Source: Rutidosis leptorrhynchoides (Eukaryota > Streptophyta > Magnoliopsida > Asterales > Asteraceae). Taken from it: DNA of 64,000 nucleotides. The translations under genes were made by a program, and so were the position numbers. How positions within the stretch are numbered: the first letter of the stretch is position 1; each line of letters opens with the position of its first letter. Of the stretch, positions 1 through 12,859 are shown piece by piece. The notes beneath the pieces were generated by a model. That model saw nothing but the letters and a program-made list of their open reading frames with translations. It did no database searches and was not told the DNA's origin. Location of the stretch: contig NC_092341.1 in assembly GCF_046630445.1 (NCBI RefSeq), positions 257,282,001-257,346,000 of the forward strand, written 5' to 3'.

Positions 1-1443
1 TTTAGTTGATTTTAAAAGTCAAGTTAGAAAGATTAACTTTTATTTGCGAACAAGTTTAGAATTAACTAAACTATGTTCTAGTGATTACAAGTTTAAACCT
101 TCGAATAAGATAGCTTTATATGTATGAATCGAATGATGTTATGAATATCATTACTACCTAAAGTTCCTTGGATAAACCTACTGGAAATGAGAAAAATGGA
201 TCTAGCTTCAAAGGATCCTTGGATGGCTTGAAAGTTCTTGAAGCAGAATCATGACACGAAAACAATTTCAAGTAAGATTTCCACTCGAAATAAGATTGTT
301 ATAGTTATAGAAATTGAATTAAAGTTTGAATATGATTATTACCTTGTATTAGAAAGATAACCTACTATAAGTAACAAAGGTTTCTTGATCTTGGATGATT
401 ACTTGGAATGGATTTAGAAAACTTGGAAGTAAACTTGCAATCTTGGAAGTATTCTTGATTTTATGAAACTAGAACTTTTGGAATTTATGAAGAACACTTA
501 GAACTTGAAGATAGAACTTGAGAGAGATTAATTAGATGAAGAAAATTGAAGAATGAAAGTGTTTGTAGGTGTTTTTGGTCGTTGGTGTATGGATTAGATA
601 TAAAGGATATGTAATTTTGTTTTCATGTAAATAAGTCATGAATGATTACTCATATTTTTGTAATTTTATGAGATATTTCATGCTAGTTGCCAAATGATGG
701 TTCCCACATGTGTTAGGTGACTCACATGGGCTGGTAAGAGCTGATCATTGGAGTGTATATACCAATAGTACATACATCTAAAAGCTGTGTATTGTACGAG
801 TACGAATACGGGTGCATACGAGTAGAATTGTTGATGAAACTGAACGAGGATGTAATTGTAAGCATTTTTGTTAAGTAGAAGTATTTTTATAAGTGTCTTG
901 AAGTCTTTCAAAAGTGTATGAATACATATTAAAACACTACATGTATATACATTTTAACTGAGTCGTTAAGTCATCGTTAGTCGTTACATGTAAATGTTGT
1001 TTTGAAACCTTTAGGTTAACGATCTTGTTGAATGTTGTTAACCCATTGTTTATTACAACAAATGAGATGTTAAATTGTTATATTATCATGATATTATGAT
1101 ATATAATATATCTTAGTATGATATATATACAGTTAAATGTCGTTACAACGATAATCATTACATATATGACTCGTTTCGAAATCATTAAGTTAGTAGTCTT
1201 ATTTTTACATATGTATTTCATTGTTAATACACTTAATAATATATTTACTTATCATTTAACATAATTAACCAAGTGTATCAATATCTTAATATGATTCATA
1301 TGTACCTAGTAAGACGTTGTTATAACGATAATCGTTATATATATCGTTTTTGAGTTTCTTAAATTAATAGTCTCATTTTTATGTATATAACTCATTGTTA
1401 AAATACCTAATGAGATACATACTTATAATAAAATCATGTTAAC
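1..1443 (-). mobile_element. Element C, LTR fragment (left part)
   Basis: This stretch aligns along its whole length with the last 1.4 kb of the LTRs of elements B and G (compare 6430..7686 and 54020..55280). It resumes at 26717..26941, where the LTR ends in the same ...GGTCACTACA. Element A interrupts it. Because the sequence after 26941 is not the polypurine-tract side seen at 7906, this is either a solo LTR or the 5' (right-hand) LTR of a minus-strand copy whose body lies left of the window. About 1.8 kb of the LTR is outside the window. No gene is seen in it. Confidence 0.85.
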
Positions 1444-1601
1444 TGTGACGACCCAGGAACTTCCGACCAAATCTAAACTTAATCTTTATATGATTTCGAC
1501 ACGATAAGCAAAGTCTGTAATGTTGAGTTTCAAAATTTGTGAACTATTTTTGTGCATTCATTTGACTTCGATCATTTCCGACGATTCACGAACAATTGTT
1601 G

Positions 1602-1603
<2 letters not shown>

Positions 1604-1669
<66 letters not shown>
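1604..1669. repeat. (TA)n microsatellite in A 5' LTR
   Basis: This is an almost pure TA run. The matching run in the 3' LTR (about 23035..23116) is longer, which explains part of the LTR length difference. Confidence 0.95.
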
Positions 1670-1673
<4 letters not shown>

Positions 1674-3299
1674 TATATATATAATAACTTGAAATTTTAA
1701 AATATAATTTGAACATTTAAAAATTTAATATGTAAAATAAATACATATACAGAGGGTATATCTATATACATATACTGATATACATAAATAAACATTATAT
1801 AAATCTGTATTAGTGTTATTAATTTTAATTAAATAAAATATGGAAATAAAATCCCACAGAATCAATTCTGTTCCATATCACGATCAACATGTAGATGGAA
1901 TTTTGTTCTGTCCCTAAAACGAATTACAGAATCAGAGCAAATCACAGATACAACCAATTTAGTAGGAAATCGTACATCACTTTTATTTTTTTTTCTTTTT
2001 CTGTTCCTGTTCGATCAACAACACCACAAACCCAATATGACCACTATTATCTGATCACGTTCCTTTTTCAACTCAATTATCATCAATCAATATCTCTTTA
2101 GCTTTATGCTTTCAATCTATTCAGCTATCCATCTTTATATAAATATAATACATACATATCCATATGATTCAACAAGAAAAAAAAACCTTTAGACTTCCTG
2201 ATGCATGTAACTACTTTATTTATTTCTACTTCTAATTAATCCCCTTTGAACTATAACCAAACCACCACCATCTTCCGATTCTCTTCTAGTCGAAACTCAA
2301 CCCAAATAATACTCTTACTGCACTAGGAAGAAGACCACATATTTTTATAACCAAACAGACCCACCTCAAGCCATTCGAAAACTGCTGCAGCTGCTCGTCT
2401 GTCTTCCTGTTCAAACTACTATAACTGCAGCTGCTAATCCCTTTGTTCTTGCATTTACAATAGCTGCTACGTGGTACTTGTTTCAGTTTTGATATCATCA
2501 AACCATACCATAACCGAGAACAATCTCTATCTCTCTCTCTCTCTCTCATCTTCAACAACATGTAAACTGCTGTTAGTACCTTCTCTAATTTGAATGAAAA
2601 TCACCACCACAACCGATACCATCTTCATCCACTACCCAACCCATTTACTCATAAAACTGCTACCCTCATAATTATTACTGCTCCTGCTATTTTTTTTTTT
2701 GTGAGATATGATTTATAATGAGGATTAGGATTGTGAATGAGATAATAATGGAACCAAGACCCCATCAACTACTTTTCTATTCATTGCTGCTTTATTCTTT
2801 TCTTTTTCCTTATGATGGCCGACCCATGTTCCAAATTGAATAAACTAACTGCCGATAAAACCGAACCACTATCCCTTGTTCCCTTGTTTCTTTCGGTTAG
2901 CTTCTTTCTCCCCTGACAGAACCTTTTTGATACGTGTAAAAGGTATCCTAGGGTAGGCTGCTATATTTCAAAACTAAATCCACAGAAGTCTTATGGCGTA
3001 GGGCCGTATTACTTTATTAATTGGATTTCCATTTGGACTTGGACCGTAATTCATGTAACAAAGGTTATTGGATGTGGCCGACATGTTTTGCTTTAGGCTG
3101 GTGGGATCTGCATCGAACTACTACAGCCTGCTATTTTTTTTTTTTTTGTATTATCCCACTGTCTTCATACGGTTAGAATACAACCTCAGAAAGTTTTGAC
3201 CATTACTTATATTAATTGCTACTTGGGCCGAACTACATACTATGTTCTATAGAATGGGCCGTAAACTTTGTTATGTGTTGGACCAAAAATTCCAATTCA

Positions 3300-3690
3300 T
3301 GCCTTATGATAAGTCGATAGGTGATGATAACAGATGATAATGACGATTTTGTTTAGATAATGATTATTTGATTATGATAATGATGGCGATTAGGATAGAA
3401 AACGAGTAAGTACTATGATGATGAAGATGTGACGATGTTAATATGATTGATAATGATGATGATGAAAAGATTAAGTATGATATTGATTTTATGAGAAGAC
3501 GACGATTAGGAGTCGTGATATTATGTAAGTCGATAATGATGAAACGAGTTCGTTAATGATGATGGTGAAGACTTACCCAATGGTGATGATCAAGATTACA
3601 ATTATGATTATGTTATAATATGATTATAATTATGATTAATGTGATCCTTAATATGATGATGATGATGATAAGGATGATTTCGTAAGAAGA
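3300..3690. repeat. GAT/ATG-rich low-complexity stretch in A 5' LTR
   Basis: Degenerate GATGATGAT and ATGATTATG runs occur here, repeated in the 3' LTR at about 24745..25115. It is simple-sequence DNA with no credible ORF. Confidence 0.75.
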
Positions 3691-3757
3691 AGAAGAAGTG
3701 AGACAGAAACACGAACTATATAGTTTTGGGTTAGAGACTTAAATCAGAAAAACAAAC

Positions 3758-3860
3758 TAGCTCAGATGGTTAGGGATGTTTATGGGCTAGGCGAGAGGTC
3801 GCGGGTTCGAATCCTGGCAGAGACAGTTTTATATGTTTTTGGAAGCGTTTCTCTTAAGGT
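3758..3860 (+). repeat. tRNA-derived SINE-like head in A 5' LTR
   Basis: It holds a Pol III A box TAGCTCAGATGG (3758..3769) and, 34 nt further, a B box GGTTCGAATCC (3804..3814). The spacing is tRNA-like. The anticodon and acceptor stems do not fold convincingly, so this looks like a tRNA-derived SINE or promoter relic rather than a functional tRNA gene. It is followed directly by a long TTA run. Confidence 0.7.
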
Positions 3861-3862
3861 AG

Positions 3863-4002
<140 letters not shown>

Positions 4003-4648
4003 GTATTGTTATTATTATTAACATTATTATCATAATTATTATAATCTTTACAAACTAAAAGACATTTATATAAAAACATATATTTTTACATCTATACTAA
4101 TATTAGGTACTATTTTGTTATAATAAAATATTATTATAATTGTTACAAATAATATATAAATATATTTTTAAGTTAAATTATATATATAAATATTAATTCT
4201 AATACAGTTTAAGCATTTATATATAATAAAACATATTATATCTTAATTAAAATACTTTAATAGGAATCTGTTATATATAAATATCAATTATTAATTTATT
4301 TACCAAAATAACATATAAATTATGAATATAAGAAGTATATTAATAATATTAATATAATCTTGTTAATTGTTGTTATGTATTTTAAAATATATAACTGGTA
4401 TAGGTTCGTGAATTCGAGGCCAACCCTGCATTGTTCAATGTCGTCATATGTATTTTTACTACAAAATACAGTACTGTGAGTTTATTTGATTCTCTTTTAC
4501 TCTTTACATTTTTGGGACTGAGAATACATGCGCTACTTTTATAACTGTTTTACAAAATAGACACGAGTAAATGAAACTACATTCTATGGTTGGATTATTA
4601 AACTGAATATGCCCCTTTATAGTCTGGTAATCTAAGAATTAGGGAACA

Positions 4649-7600
4649 TGAAATGTCCCGTTCTTATTGATTAAAAACGGTCCATATTAATTGATTTCGT
4701 TGCGAGGTTTTGACCTCTATATGAGACGTTTTTCAAAGACTGTATTCATTTTTAAAACAAACCATAACCTTTATTTCATAGATAAAGGTTTTAAAAAGCT
4801 TTACGTAGATTATCAAATAATGATAATCTAAAATATCCTGTTTACACACGACCATTACATAATGGTTTACAATACAAATATGTTACAACAAAATAAGTTT
4901 CTTGAATGCAGTTTTTACACAATATCATACAAGCATGGACTCCAAATCTCGTCCTTATTTAAGTATGCGACAGCGGAAGCTCTTAATAATCACCTGAGAA
5001 TAAACATGCTTAAAACGTCAACAAAAATGTTGGTGAGTTATAGGTTTAACCTATATATATCAAATCATAATAATAGACCACAAGATTTCATATTTCAATA
5101 CACATCCCATACATAGAGATAAAAATCATTCATATGGTGAACACCTGGTAACCGACATTAACAAGATGCATATATAAGAATATCCCCATCATTCCGGGAC
5201 ACCCTTCGGATATGATATAAATTTCGAAGTACTAAAGCATCCGGTACTTTGGATGGGGCTTGTTAGGCCCAATATATCTATCTTTAGGATTCTCGTCAAT
5301 TAGGGTGTCTGTTCCCTAATTCTTAGATTACCAGACTTAATAAAAAGGGGCATATTCGATTTCAATAATTCAACCATAGAATGTAGTTTCACGTACTTGT
5401 GTCTATTTTGTAAATCATTTATAAAACCTGCATGTATTCTCATCCCAAAAATATTAGATTTTAAAAGTGGGACTATAACTCACTTTCACAGATTTTTACT
5501 TCGTCGGGAAGTAAGACTTGGCCACTGGTTGATTCACGAACCTATAACAATATATACATATATATCAAAGTATGTTCAAAATATATTTACAACACTTTTA
5601 ATATATTTTGATGTTTTAAGTTTATTAAGTCAGTTGTCCTCGTTAGTAACCTACAACTAGTTGTCCACAGTTAGATGTACAGAAATAAATCGATAAATAT
5701 TATCTTGAATCAATCCACGACCCAGTGTATACGTATCTCAGTATTGATCACAACTCAAACTATATATATTTTGGAATCAACCTCAACCCTGTATAGCTAA
5801 CTCCAACATTCACATATAGAGTGTCTATGGTTGTTCCGAAATATATATAGATGTGTCAACATGATAGGTCGAAACATTGTATACGTGTCTATGGTATCTC
5901 AAGATTACATAATATACAATACAAGTTGATTAAGTTATGATTGGAATAGATTTGTTACCAATTTTCACGTAGCTAAAATGAGAAAAATTATCCAATCTTG
6001 TTTTACCCATAACTTCTTCATTTTAAATCCGTTTTGAGTGAATCAAATTGCTATGGTTTCATATTGAACTCTATTTTATGAATCTAAACAGAAAAAGTAT
6101 AGGTTTATAGTCGGAAAAATAAGTTACAAGTCGTTTTTGTAAAGGTAGTCATTTCAGTCGAAAGAACGACGTCTAGATGACCATTTTAGAAAACATACTT
6201 CCACTTTGAGTTTAACCATAATTTTTGGATATAGTTTCATGTTCATAATAAAAATCATTTTCTCAGAATAAAAACTTTTAAATCAAAGTTTATCATAGTT
6301 TTTAATTAACTAACCCAAAACAGCCCGCGGTGTTACTACGACGGCGTAAATTCGGTTTTACGGTGTTTTTCGTGTTTCCAAGTTTTAAATCATTAAGTTA
6401 GCATATCATATAGATATAGAACATGTGTTTAGTTGATTTTAAAAGTCAAGTTAGAAGTATTAACTTTTGTTTGCGAACAAGTTTAGAATTAACTAAACTA
6501 TGTTCTAGTGATTACAAGTTTAAACCTTCGAATAAGATAGCTTTATATGTATGAATCGAATGATGTTATGAACATCATTACTACCTTAAGTTCCTTGGAT
6601 AAACCTACTGGAAAAGAGAAAAATAGATTTAGCTTCAACGGATCCTTGGATGGCTCGAAGTTCTTGAAACAGAATCATGACACGAAAACAAGTTCATGTA
6701 AGATCATCACTTGAAATAAGATTGTTATAGTTATAGAAATTGAACCAAAGTTTGAATATGATTATTACCTTGTATTAGAATGATAACCTACTGTAAGAAA
6801 CAAAGATTTCTTGAGGTTGGATGATCACCTTACAAGATTGGAAGTGAGCTAGCAAACTTGAAAGTATTCTTGATTTTATGAAACTAGAACTTTTGGAATT
6901 TATGAAGAACACTTAGAACTTGAAGATAGAACTTGAGAGAGATCAATTATATGAAGAAAATTGAAGAATGAAAGTGTTTGTAGGTGTTTTTGGTCGTTGG
7001 TGTATGGATTAGATATAAAGGATATGTAATTTTTGTTTTCATGTAAATAAGTCATGAATGATTACTCATATTTTTGTAATTTTATGAGATATTTCATGCT
7101 AGTTGCCAAATGATGGTTCCCACATGTGTTAGGTGACTCACATGGGCTGCTAAGAGCTGATCATTGGAGTGTATATACCAATAGTACATACATCTAAAAG
7201 CTGTGTATTGTACGAGTACGAATACGGGTGCATACGAGTAGAATTGTTGATGAAACTGAACGAGGATGTAATTGTAAGCATTTTTTGTTAAGTAGAAGTA
7301 TTTTGATAAGTGTATTGAATTCTTTCAAAAGTGTATAAATACATATTAAAACACTACATGTATATACATTTTAACTGAGTCGTTAAGTCATCGTTAGTCG
7401 TTACATGTAAGTGTTGTTTTGAAACCTTTAAGTTAACGATCTCAATTAATATTGTTAACCCATTGTTTATTATATCTAATGAGATGTTAAATTATTATAT
7501 TATCATGATATTATTATATATTAATATATCTTAATATGATATATATACATTTAAATGTCGTTACAACGATAATCGTTACATATATGTCTCGTTTCGAAAT

Positions 7601-7905
7601 CCTTAAGTTAGTAGTCTTGTTTATATGTATATAACTCATTGTTAATATACTTATGGAGATACTTACTTATAATAATCTCATGTTAACCATATGTATATCC
7701 ATATATATATATCGTCATGTCATTTTTACAAGTTTTAACGTTCGTGAATCGCCGGTCAACTTGGGTGGTCAATTGTCTATATGAAACATATTTCAATTAA
7801 TCAAGTCTTAACAAGTTTGATTGCTTAACATGTTGGAAACATTTAATCATGTAAATATCAATCTCAATTAATATATATAAACATGGAAAAGTTCGGGTCA
7901 CTACA
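4649..7905 (-). repeat. Element B 3' LTR
   Basis: It runs TG...CA and matches 14504..17760 at full length. In element sense it reads TGTAGTGACCCGAAC... to ...GGGACATTTCA. The 84- and 87-codon frames on the plus strand recur in every LTR copy of this family and are not genes. Confidence 0.95.
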
Positions 7906-7941
7906 GTACCTACCCGTTAAATAAATTTCGTCCCGAAATTT
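7906..7941 (-). promoter_or_regulatory. Element B polypurine tract and palindrome
   Basis: On the minus strand the palindrome AAATTTCGGGACGAAATTT (7923..7941) precedes TTAACGGGTAGGTAC (7906..7920), which touches the 3' LTR. This is where the plus-strand DNA primer should form. The gag-pol stop codon lies against the palindrome. The same block occurs in G and A. Confidence 0.8.
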
Positions 7942-10900
7942 TAAGCTGTTGAAGGTGTTGACGAATCTTCTGGAAATAGATGCGGGTATTTCTTCTTCAT
8001 CTAATCTTCACGCTCCCAGGTGAACTCAGGTCCTCTACGAGCATTCCATCGAACCTTAACAATTGGTATCTTGTTTTGCTTAAGTCTTTTAACCTCACGA
8101 TCCATTATTTCGACGGGTTCTTCGATGAATTGAAGTTTTTCGTTGATTTGGATTTCATCTAACGGAATAGTGAGATCTTCTTTAGCAAAACATTTCTTCA
8201 AATTCGAGACGTGGAAAGTATTATGTACAGCCGCGAGTTGTTGAGGTAACTCTAGTCGGTAAGCTACTGGTCCGACACGATCAATAATCTTGAATGGTCC
8301 AATATACCTTGGATTTAATTTCCCTCGTTTACCAAATCGAACAACGCCTTTCCAAGGTGCAACTTTAAGCATGACCATCTCTCCAATTTCAAATTCTATA
8401 TCTTTTCTTTTAATGTCAGCGTAGCTCTTTTGTCGACTTTGGGCGGTTTTCAACCGTTGTTGAATTTGGATGATCTTCTCGGTAGTTTCTTGTATAATCT
8501 CCGGACCCGTAATCTGTCTATCCCCCACTTCACTCCAACAAATCGGAGACCTGCACTTTCTACCATAAAGTGCTTCAAACGGCGCCATCTCAATGCTTGA
8601 ATGGTAGCTGTTGTTGTAGGAAAATTCTGCTAACGGTAGATGTCGATCCCAACTGTTTCCGAAATCAATAACACATGCTCGTAGCATGTCTTCAAGCGTT
8701 TGTATCGTCCTTTTGCTTTGCCCATCAGTTTGTGGATGATAGGCAGTACTCATGTCTAGACGAGTTCCTAATGCTTGCTGTAATGTCTGCCAGAATCTTG
8801 AAATAAATCTGCCATCCCTATCAGAGATAATAGAGATTGGTATTCCATGTCTGGAGACGACTTCCTTCAAATACAATCGTTCTAACTTCTCCATCTTGTC
8901 ATCTTCTCTTATTGGCAGGAAGTGTGCTGATTTGGTGAGACGATCAACTATTACCCAAATAGTATCAAAACCACTTGCAGTCCTTGGCAATTTAGTGATG
9001 AAATCCATGGTAATGTTTTCCCATTTCCATTCTGGGATTTCGGGTTGTTGAAGTAGACCTGATGGTTTCTGATGCTCAGCTTTGACCTTAGAACACGTCA
9101 AACATTCTCCTACGTATTTAGCAACATCGGCTTTTATACCCGGCCACCAAAAATGTTTCTTGAGATCCTTGTACATCTTCCCCGTTCCAGGATGTATTGA
9201 GTATCTGGTTTTATGAGCTTCTCTAAGTACCATTTCTCTCATATCTCCAAATTTTGGTACCCAAATCCTTTCAGCCCTATACCGGGTTCCGTCTTCCCGA
9301 ATATTAAGATGCTTCTCCGATCCTTTAGGTATTTCATCCTTTAAATTTCCCTCTTTTAAAACTCCTTGTTGCGCCTCCTTTATTTGAGTAGTAAGGTTAT
9401 TATGAATCATTATATTCATAGATTTTACTCGAATGGGTTCTCTATCCTTCCTGCTCAAGGCATCGGCTACCACATTTTCCTTCCCCGGGTGGTAACGAAT
9501 CTCAAAGTCGTAATCATTCAATAATTCAATCCACCTACGCTGCCTCATATTCAGTTGTTTCTGATTAAATATGTGTTGAAGACTTTTGTGGTCGGTATAT
9601 ATAATACTTTTGACCCCATATAAGTAGTGCCTCCAAGTCTTTAATGCAAAAACAACCGCGCCTAATTCCAAATCATGCGTCGTATAATTTTGTTCGTGAA
9701 TCTTCAATTGTCTAGACGCATAAGCAATCACCTTCGTTCGTTGCATTAATACACAACCGAGACCTTGCTTTGATGCGTCACAATAAATCACAAAATTATC
9801 ATTCCCTTCAGGCAATGACAATATAGGTGCCGTAGTTAGCTTTTTCTTCAATAATTGAAACGCCTTCTCTTGTTCATCCTTCCATTCAAATTTCTTCCCT
9901 TTATGCGTTAATGCAGTCAAGGGTTTTGCTATTTTGGAGAAATCTTGGATGAATCTTCTGTAGTAACCAGCCAATCCTAAAAATTGACGTATATGCTTCG
10001 GAGTTTTTGGGGTTTCCCACTTTTCAACGGTTTCGATCTTTGCCGGGTCCACCTGGATACCTTCTTTGTTCACTATGTGACCGAGGAATTGAACTTCTTC
10101 CAACCAAAATGCACACTTTGAAAACTTAGCGTACAGTTTTTCTTTCCTCAATACTTCTAGCACTTTTCTCAAATGTTCTTCGTGCTCTTGATCATTCTTT
10201 GAGTAAATAAGTATGTCATCGATGAAAACAATGACAAAATTGTCAAGATATGGCCCACACACTCGGTTCATAAGGTCCATGAACACAGCTGGTGCATTAG
10301 TTAAACCAAACGGCATGACCATAAACTCGTAATGACCGTAACGTGTTCTGAAAGCAGTCTTTGGAATATCATCTTCTTTCACCCGCATTTGATGATACCC
10401 GGAACGTAAGTCAATCTTTGAATAAACAGACGAGCCTTGTAGTTGATCAAATAAGTCATCGATTCTCGGTAGTGGGTAGCGGTTCTTGATGGTAAGTTTG
10501 TTCAACTCTCGGTAGTCGATACACAACCTGAATGTACCATCTTTCTTCTTGACAAACAAAACAGGAGCTCCCCACGGTGATGTGCTTGGTCGAATGAAAC
10601 CACGTTCTAATAGTTCTTGCAGTTGGCTTTGCAGTTCTTTCATCTCGCTGGGTGCGAGTCTATAAGGAGCACGAGCTATTGGTGCAGCTCCTGGTACCAG
10701 ATCTATTTGAAATTCAACAGATCGATGTGGAGGTAGTCCCGGTAATTCTTTCGGAAATACATCGGGAAATTCTTTTGCGACGGGAACATCATTGATGCTC
10801 TTTTCTTCAGTTTATACTTTCTCGACGTGTCCTAGAACAGCATAGCAACCTTTTCTTATTAGTTTTTGTGCCTTCAAATTACTAATAAGATGTAGCTTCG

Positions 10901-12518
10901 TGTTGCCCATTTCTCCGTACACCATTAAGGGTTTTCCTTTTTCTCGTATAATGCGAATTGCATTTTTGTAACAAACGATCTCTGCTTTCACTTCTTTCAA
11001 CCAGTCCATACCGATTATCACATCAAAACTCCCTAACTCTACTGGTATCAAGTCAATCTTAAATGTTTCGCTAACCAGTTTAATTTCTCGATTCCGACAT
11101 ATATTATCTGCTGAAATTAATTTACCATTTGCTAATTCGAGTAAAAATTTACTATCCAAAGGTGTCAATGGACAACTTAATTTAGCACAAAAATCTCTAC
11201 TCATATAGCTTCTATCCGCACCCGAATCAAATAAAACGTAAGTAGATTTATTGTCAATAAGAAACGTACCCGTAACAAGCTCCGGGTCTTCCTGTGCCTC
11301 TGCCGCATTAATATTGAAAACTCTTCCACGGCCTTGTCCATTCGTGTTCTCCTGGTTCGGGAAATTTCTAATAATGTGGCCCGGTTTTCCACATTTATAA
11401 CAAACTACATTGGCATAACTTGCTCCGACACTACTTGCTCCGCCATTACTCGTTCCGACACCATTTGTTCCTTTCGTTCTATTAACCCCTGGTCCGTAGA
11501 CCTCACACTTCGCCACGCTATGACCATTTCTTTTACACTTATTGCAAAATTTGGTGCAGAACCCCGAGTGATTCTTTTCACACCTTTGGCATAGCTGCTT
11601 CTGATTGTTGTTGTTATTGCGGTTATTATTGTTGTTGGGATGATTGTTGTAGTTGCTGTTGTTGTTGTTGTTGTTGTTGTTGTTGGGCCGTTTGTTGTAG
11701 TTGCGATTGATGTTGCGATTGTTGGGATAATTATTGCGATTATTGTTGTAATTGCTGTTGTTGTTGTATTGGTGATTCTTATCACCGTTTTCCTCCCACT
11801 TTCTTTTGACTTGCTTCACATTGGCCTCTTCAGCAGTCTATTATTTAATTCTTTCTTCAATCTGGTTCACGAGTTTGTGAGCCATTCTACATGCCTGTTG
11901 TATGGAGGTGGGCTCGTGTGAACTTATATCTTCTTGGATTCTTTCCGGTAATCCTTTCACAAACGCGTCGATCTTCTCTTCCTCATCTTCGAACGCTCCC
12001 GGACACAATAGGCACAATTCTGTGAATCGTCTTTCGTACGTGGTAATATCAAATCCTTGGGTTCGTAACCCTCTAAGTTCTGTCTTGAGCTTATTGACCT
12101 CGGTTCTGGGACGGTACTTCTCGTTCATCAAGTGCTTGAATGCTGACCACGGTAGTGCATACGCATCGTCTTGTCCCACTTGCTCTAGATAGGTATTCCA
12201 CCATGTTAACGCAGAACCTGTGAAGGTATGCGTAGCGTACTTTACTTTGTCCTCTTCAGTACACTTACTTATGGCAAACACCGATTCGACCTTCTCGGTC
12301 CACCGTTTCAATCCGATCGGTCCTTCGGTTCCATCAAATTCCAAAGGTTTGCAGGCAGTGAATTCTTTGTAGGTGCATCCTACACGATTTCCTGTACTGC
12401 TAGATCCAAGGTTATTGTTGGTATGTAGCGCAGCCTGTACTGCGGCTATGTTTGAAGCTAGAAAAGTACGGAATTCCTCTTCATTCATATTCACGGTGTG
12501 TCGAGTAGTCGGTGCCAT
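7941..12518 (-). pseudogene. Element B gag-pol polyprotein, four nonsense codons
   Basis: It is co-linear with the open gag-pol of G and has no frameshift. Order: gag, Asn-rich linker, zinc knuckles, aspartic protease (DSG), RT (FIDD), RNase H (YCDAS, TDHKS), integrase and a chromodomain-like tail. Stops lie at 11841..11843 and 11838..11840 (after gag), 10812..10814 (protease to RT) and 8001..8003 (near the C-terminus). The third zinc knuckle has lost its last Cys (RNF where G has RNC). The integrase Glu position is Lys (codon 8712..8714), as in G. The likely start is the ATG at 12518 (MAPTTRH); an in-frame ATG lies at 12554. It cannot make a full polyprotein without readthrough. Confidence 0.93.
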
Positions 12519-12656
12519 TTCCTTCAAAATAGTTAAATGGAACAAGTTAATCATACAGAATATTAAGAGTAGTTAATAGTATTTTGTAGCATAATATGAA
12601 CTCATTTATAAAAGCTTTTTCTTCATATTAGCGTTTTATAAGTTTAAATTCGGGTA

Positions 12657-12671
12657 GTACCTACCCGTTAA
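12657..12671 (-). promoter_or_regulatory. Internal polypurine-tract-like motif in B
   Basis: The minus strand reads TTAACGGGTAGGTAC, identical over 15 nt to the element's own 3' polypurine-tract junction. It is nested in an inverted repeat (CGGGTAG-TAC-CTACCCG). It sits in the gap between the F-box ORF and gag (12519..12859), which is otherwise non-coding. It might act as a second plus-strand priming site; that is inference. Confidence 0.6.
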
Positions 12672-12859
12672 GTTCATACTTAGTAGCTAATATACAATTC
12701 AACTACTACAATTCTATATGAAAAACTGATTATAATAATATTTCGCGTTCAAACTTTTACACAATATTTTACAAACTTACAATACCGCATAGTTTACATA
12801 TAGCATGAAATATAGCACACAATAAATTTGATACAAGATGGTTGTGAAGATAATTCTAG

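Noticed and set aside
3750-3830. A functional tRNA gene
   Set aside because: A and B boxes are good, but the anticodon stem and acceptor stem do not pair, so it is called a tRNA-derived SINE-like relic.
4862-5660. Recurring 84- and 87-codon frames (also at 14717, 15252, 52456, 52991, 62831)
   Set aside because: They recur because the LTR recurs. They lie antisense to the element, have no domain, and differ only as the LTRs do.
8752-9051. Plus-strand frames opposite gag-pol (8752, 11334, 11640, 56341, 58923, 59229 and others)
   Set aside because: Shadows of the real minus-strand reading frame; composition mirrors RT, integrase or Asn repeats.
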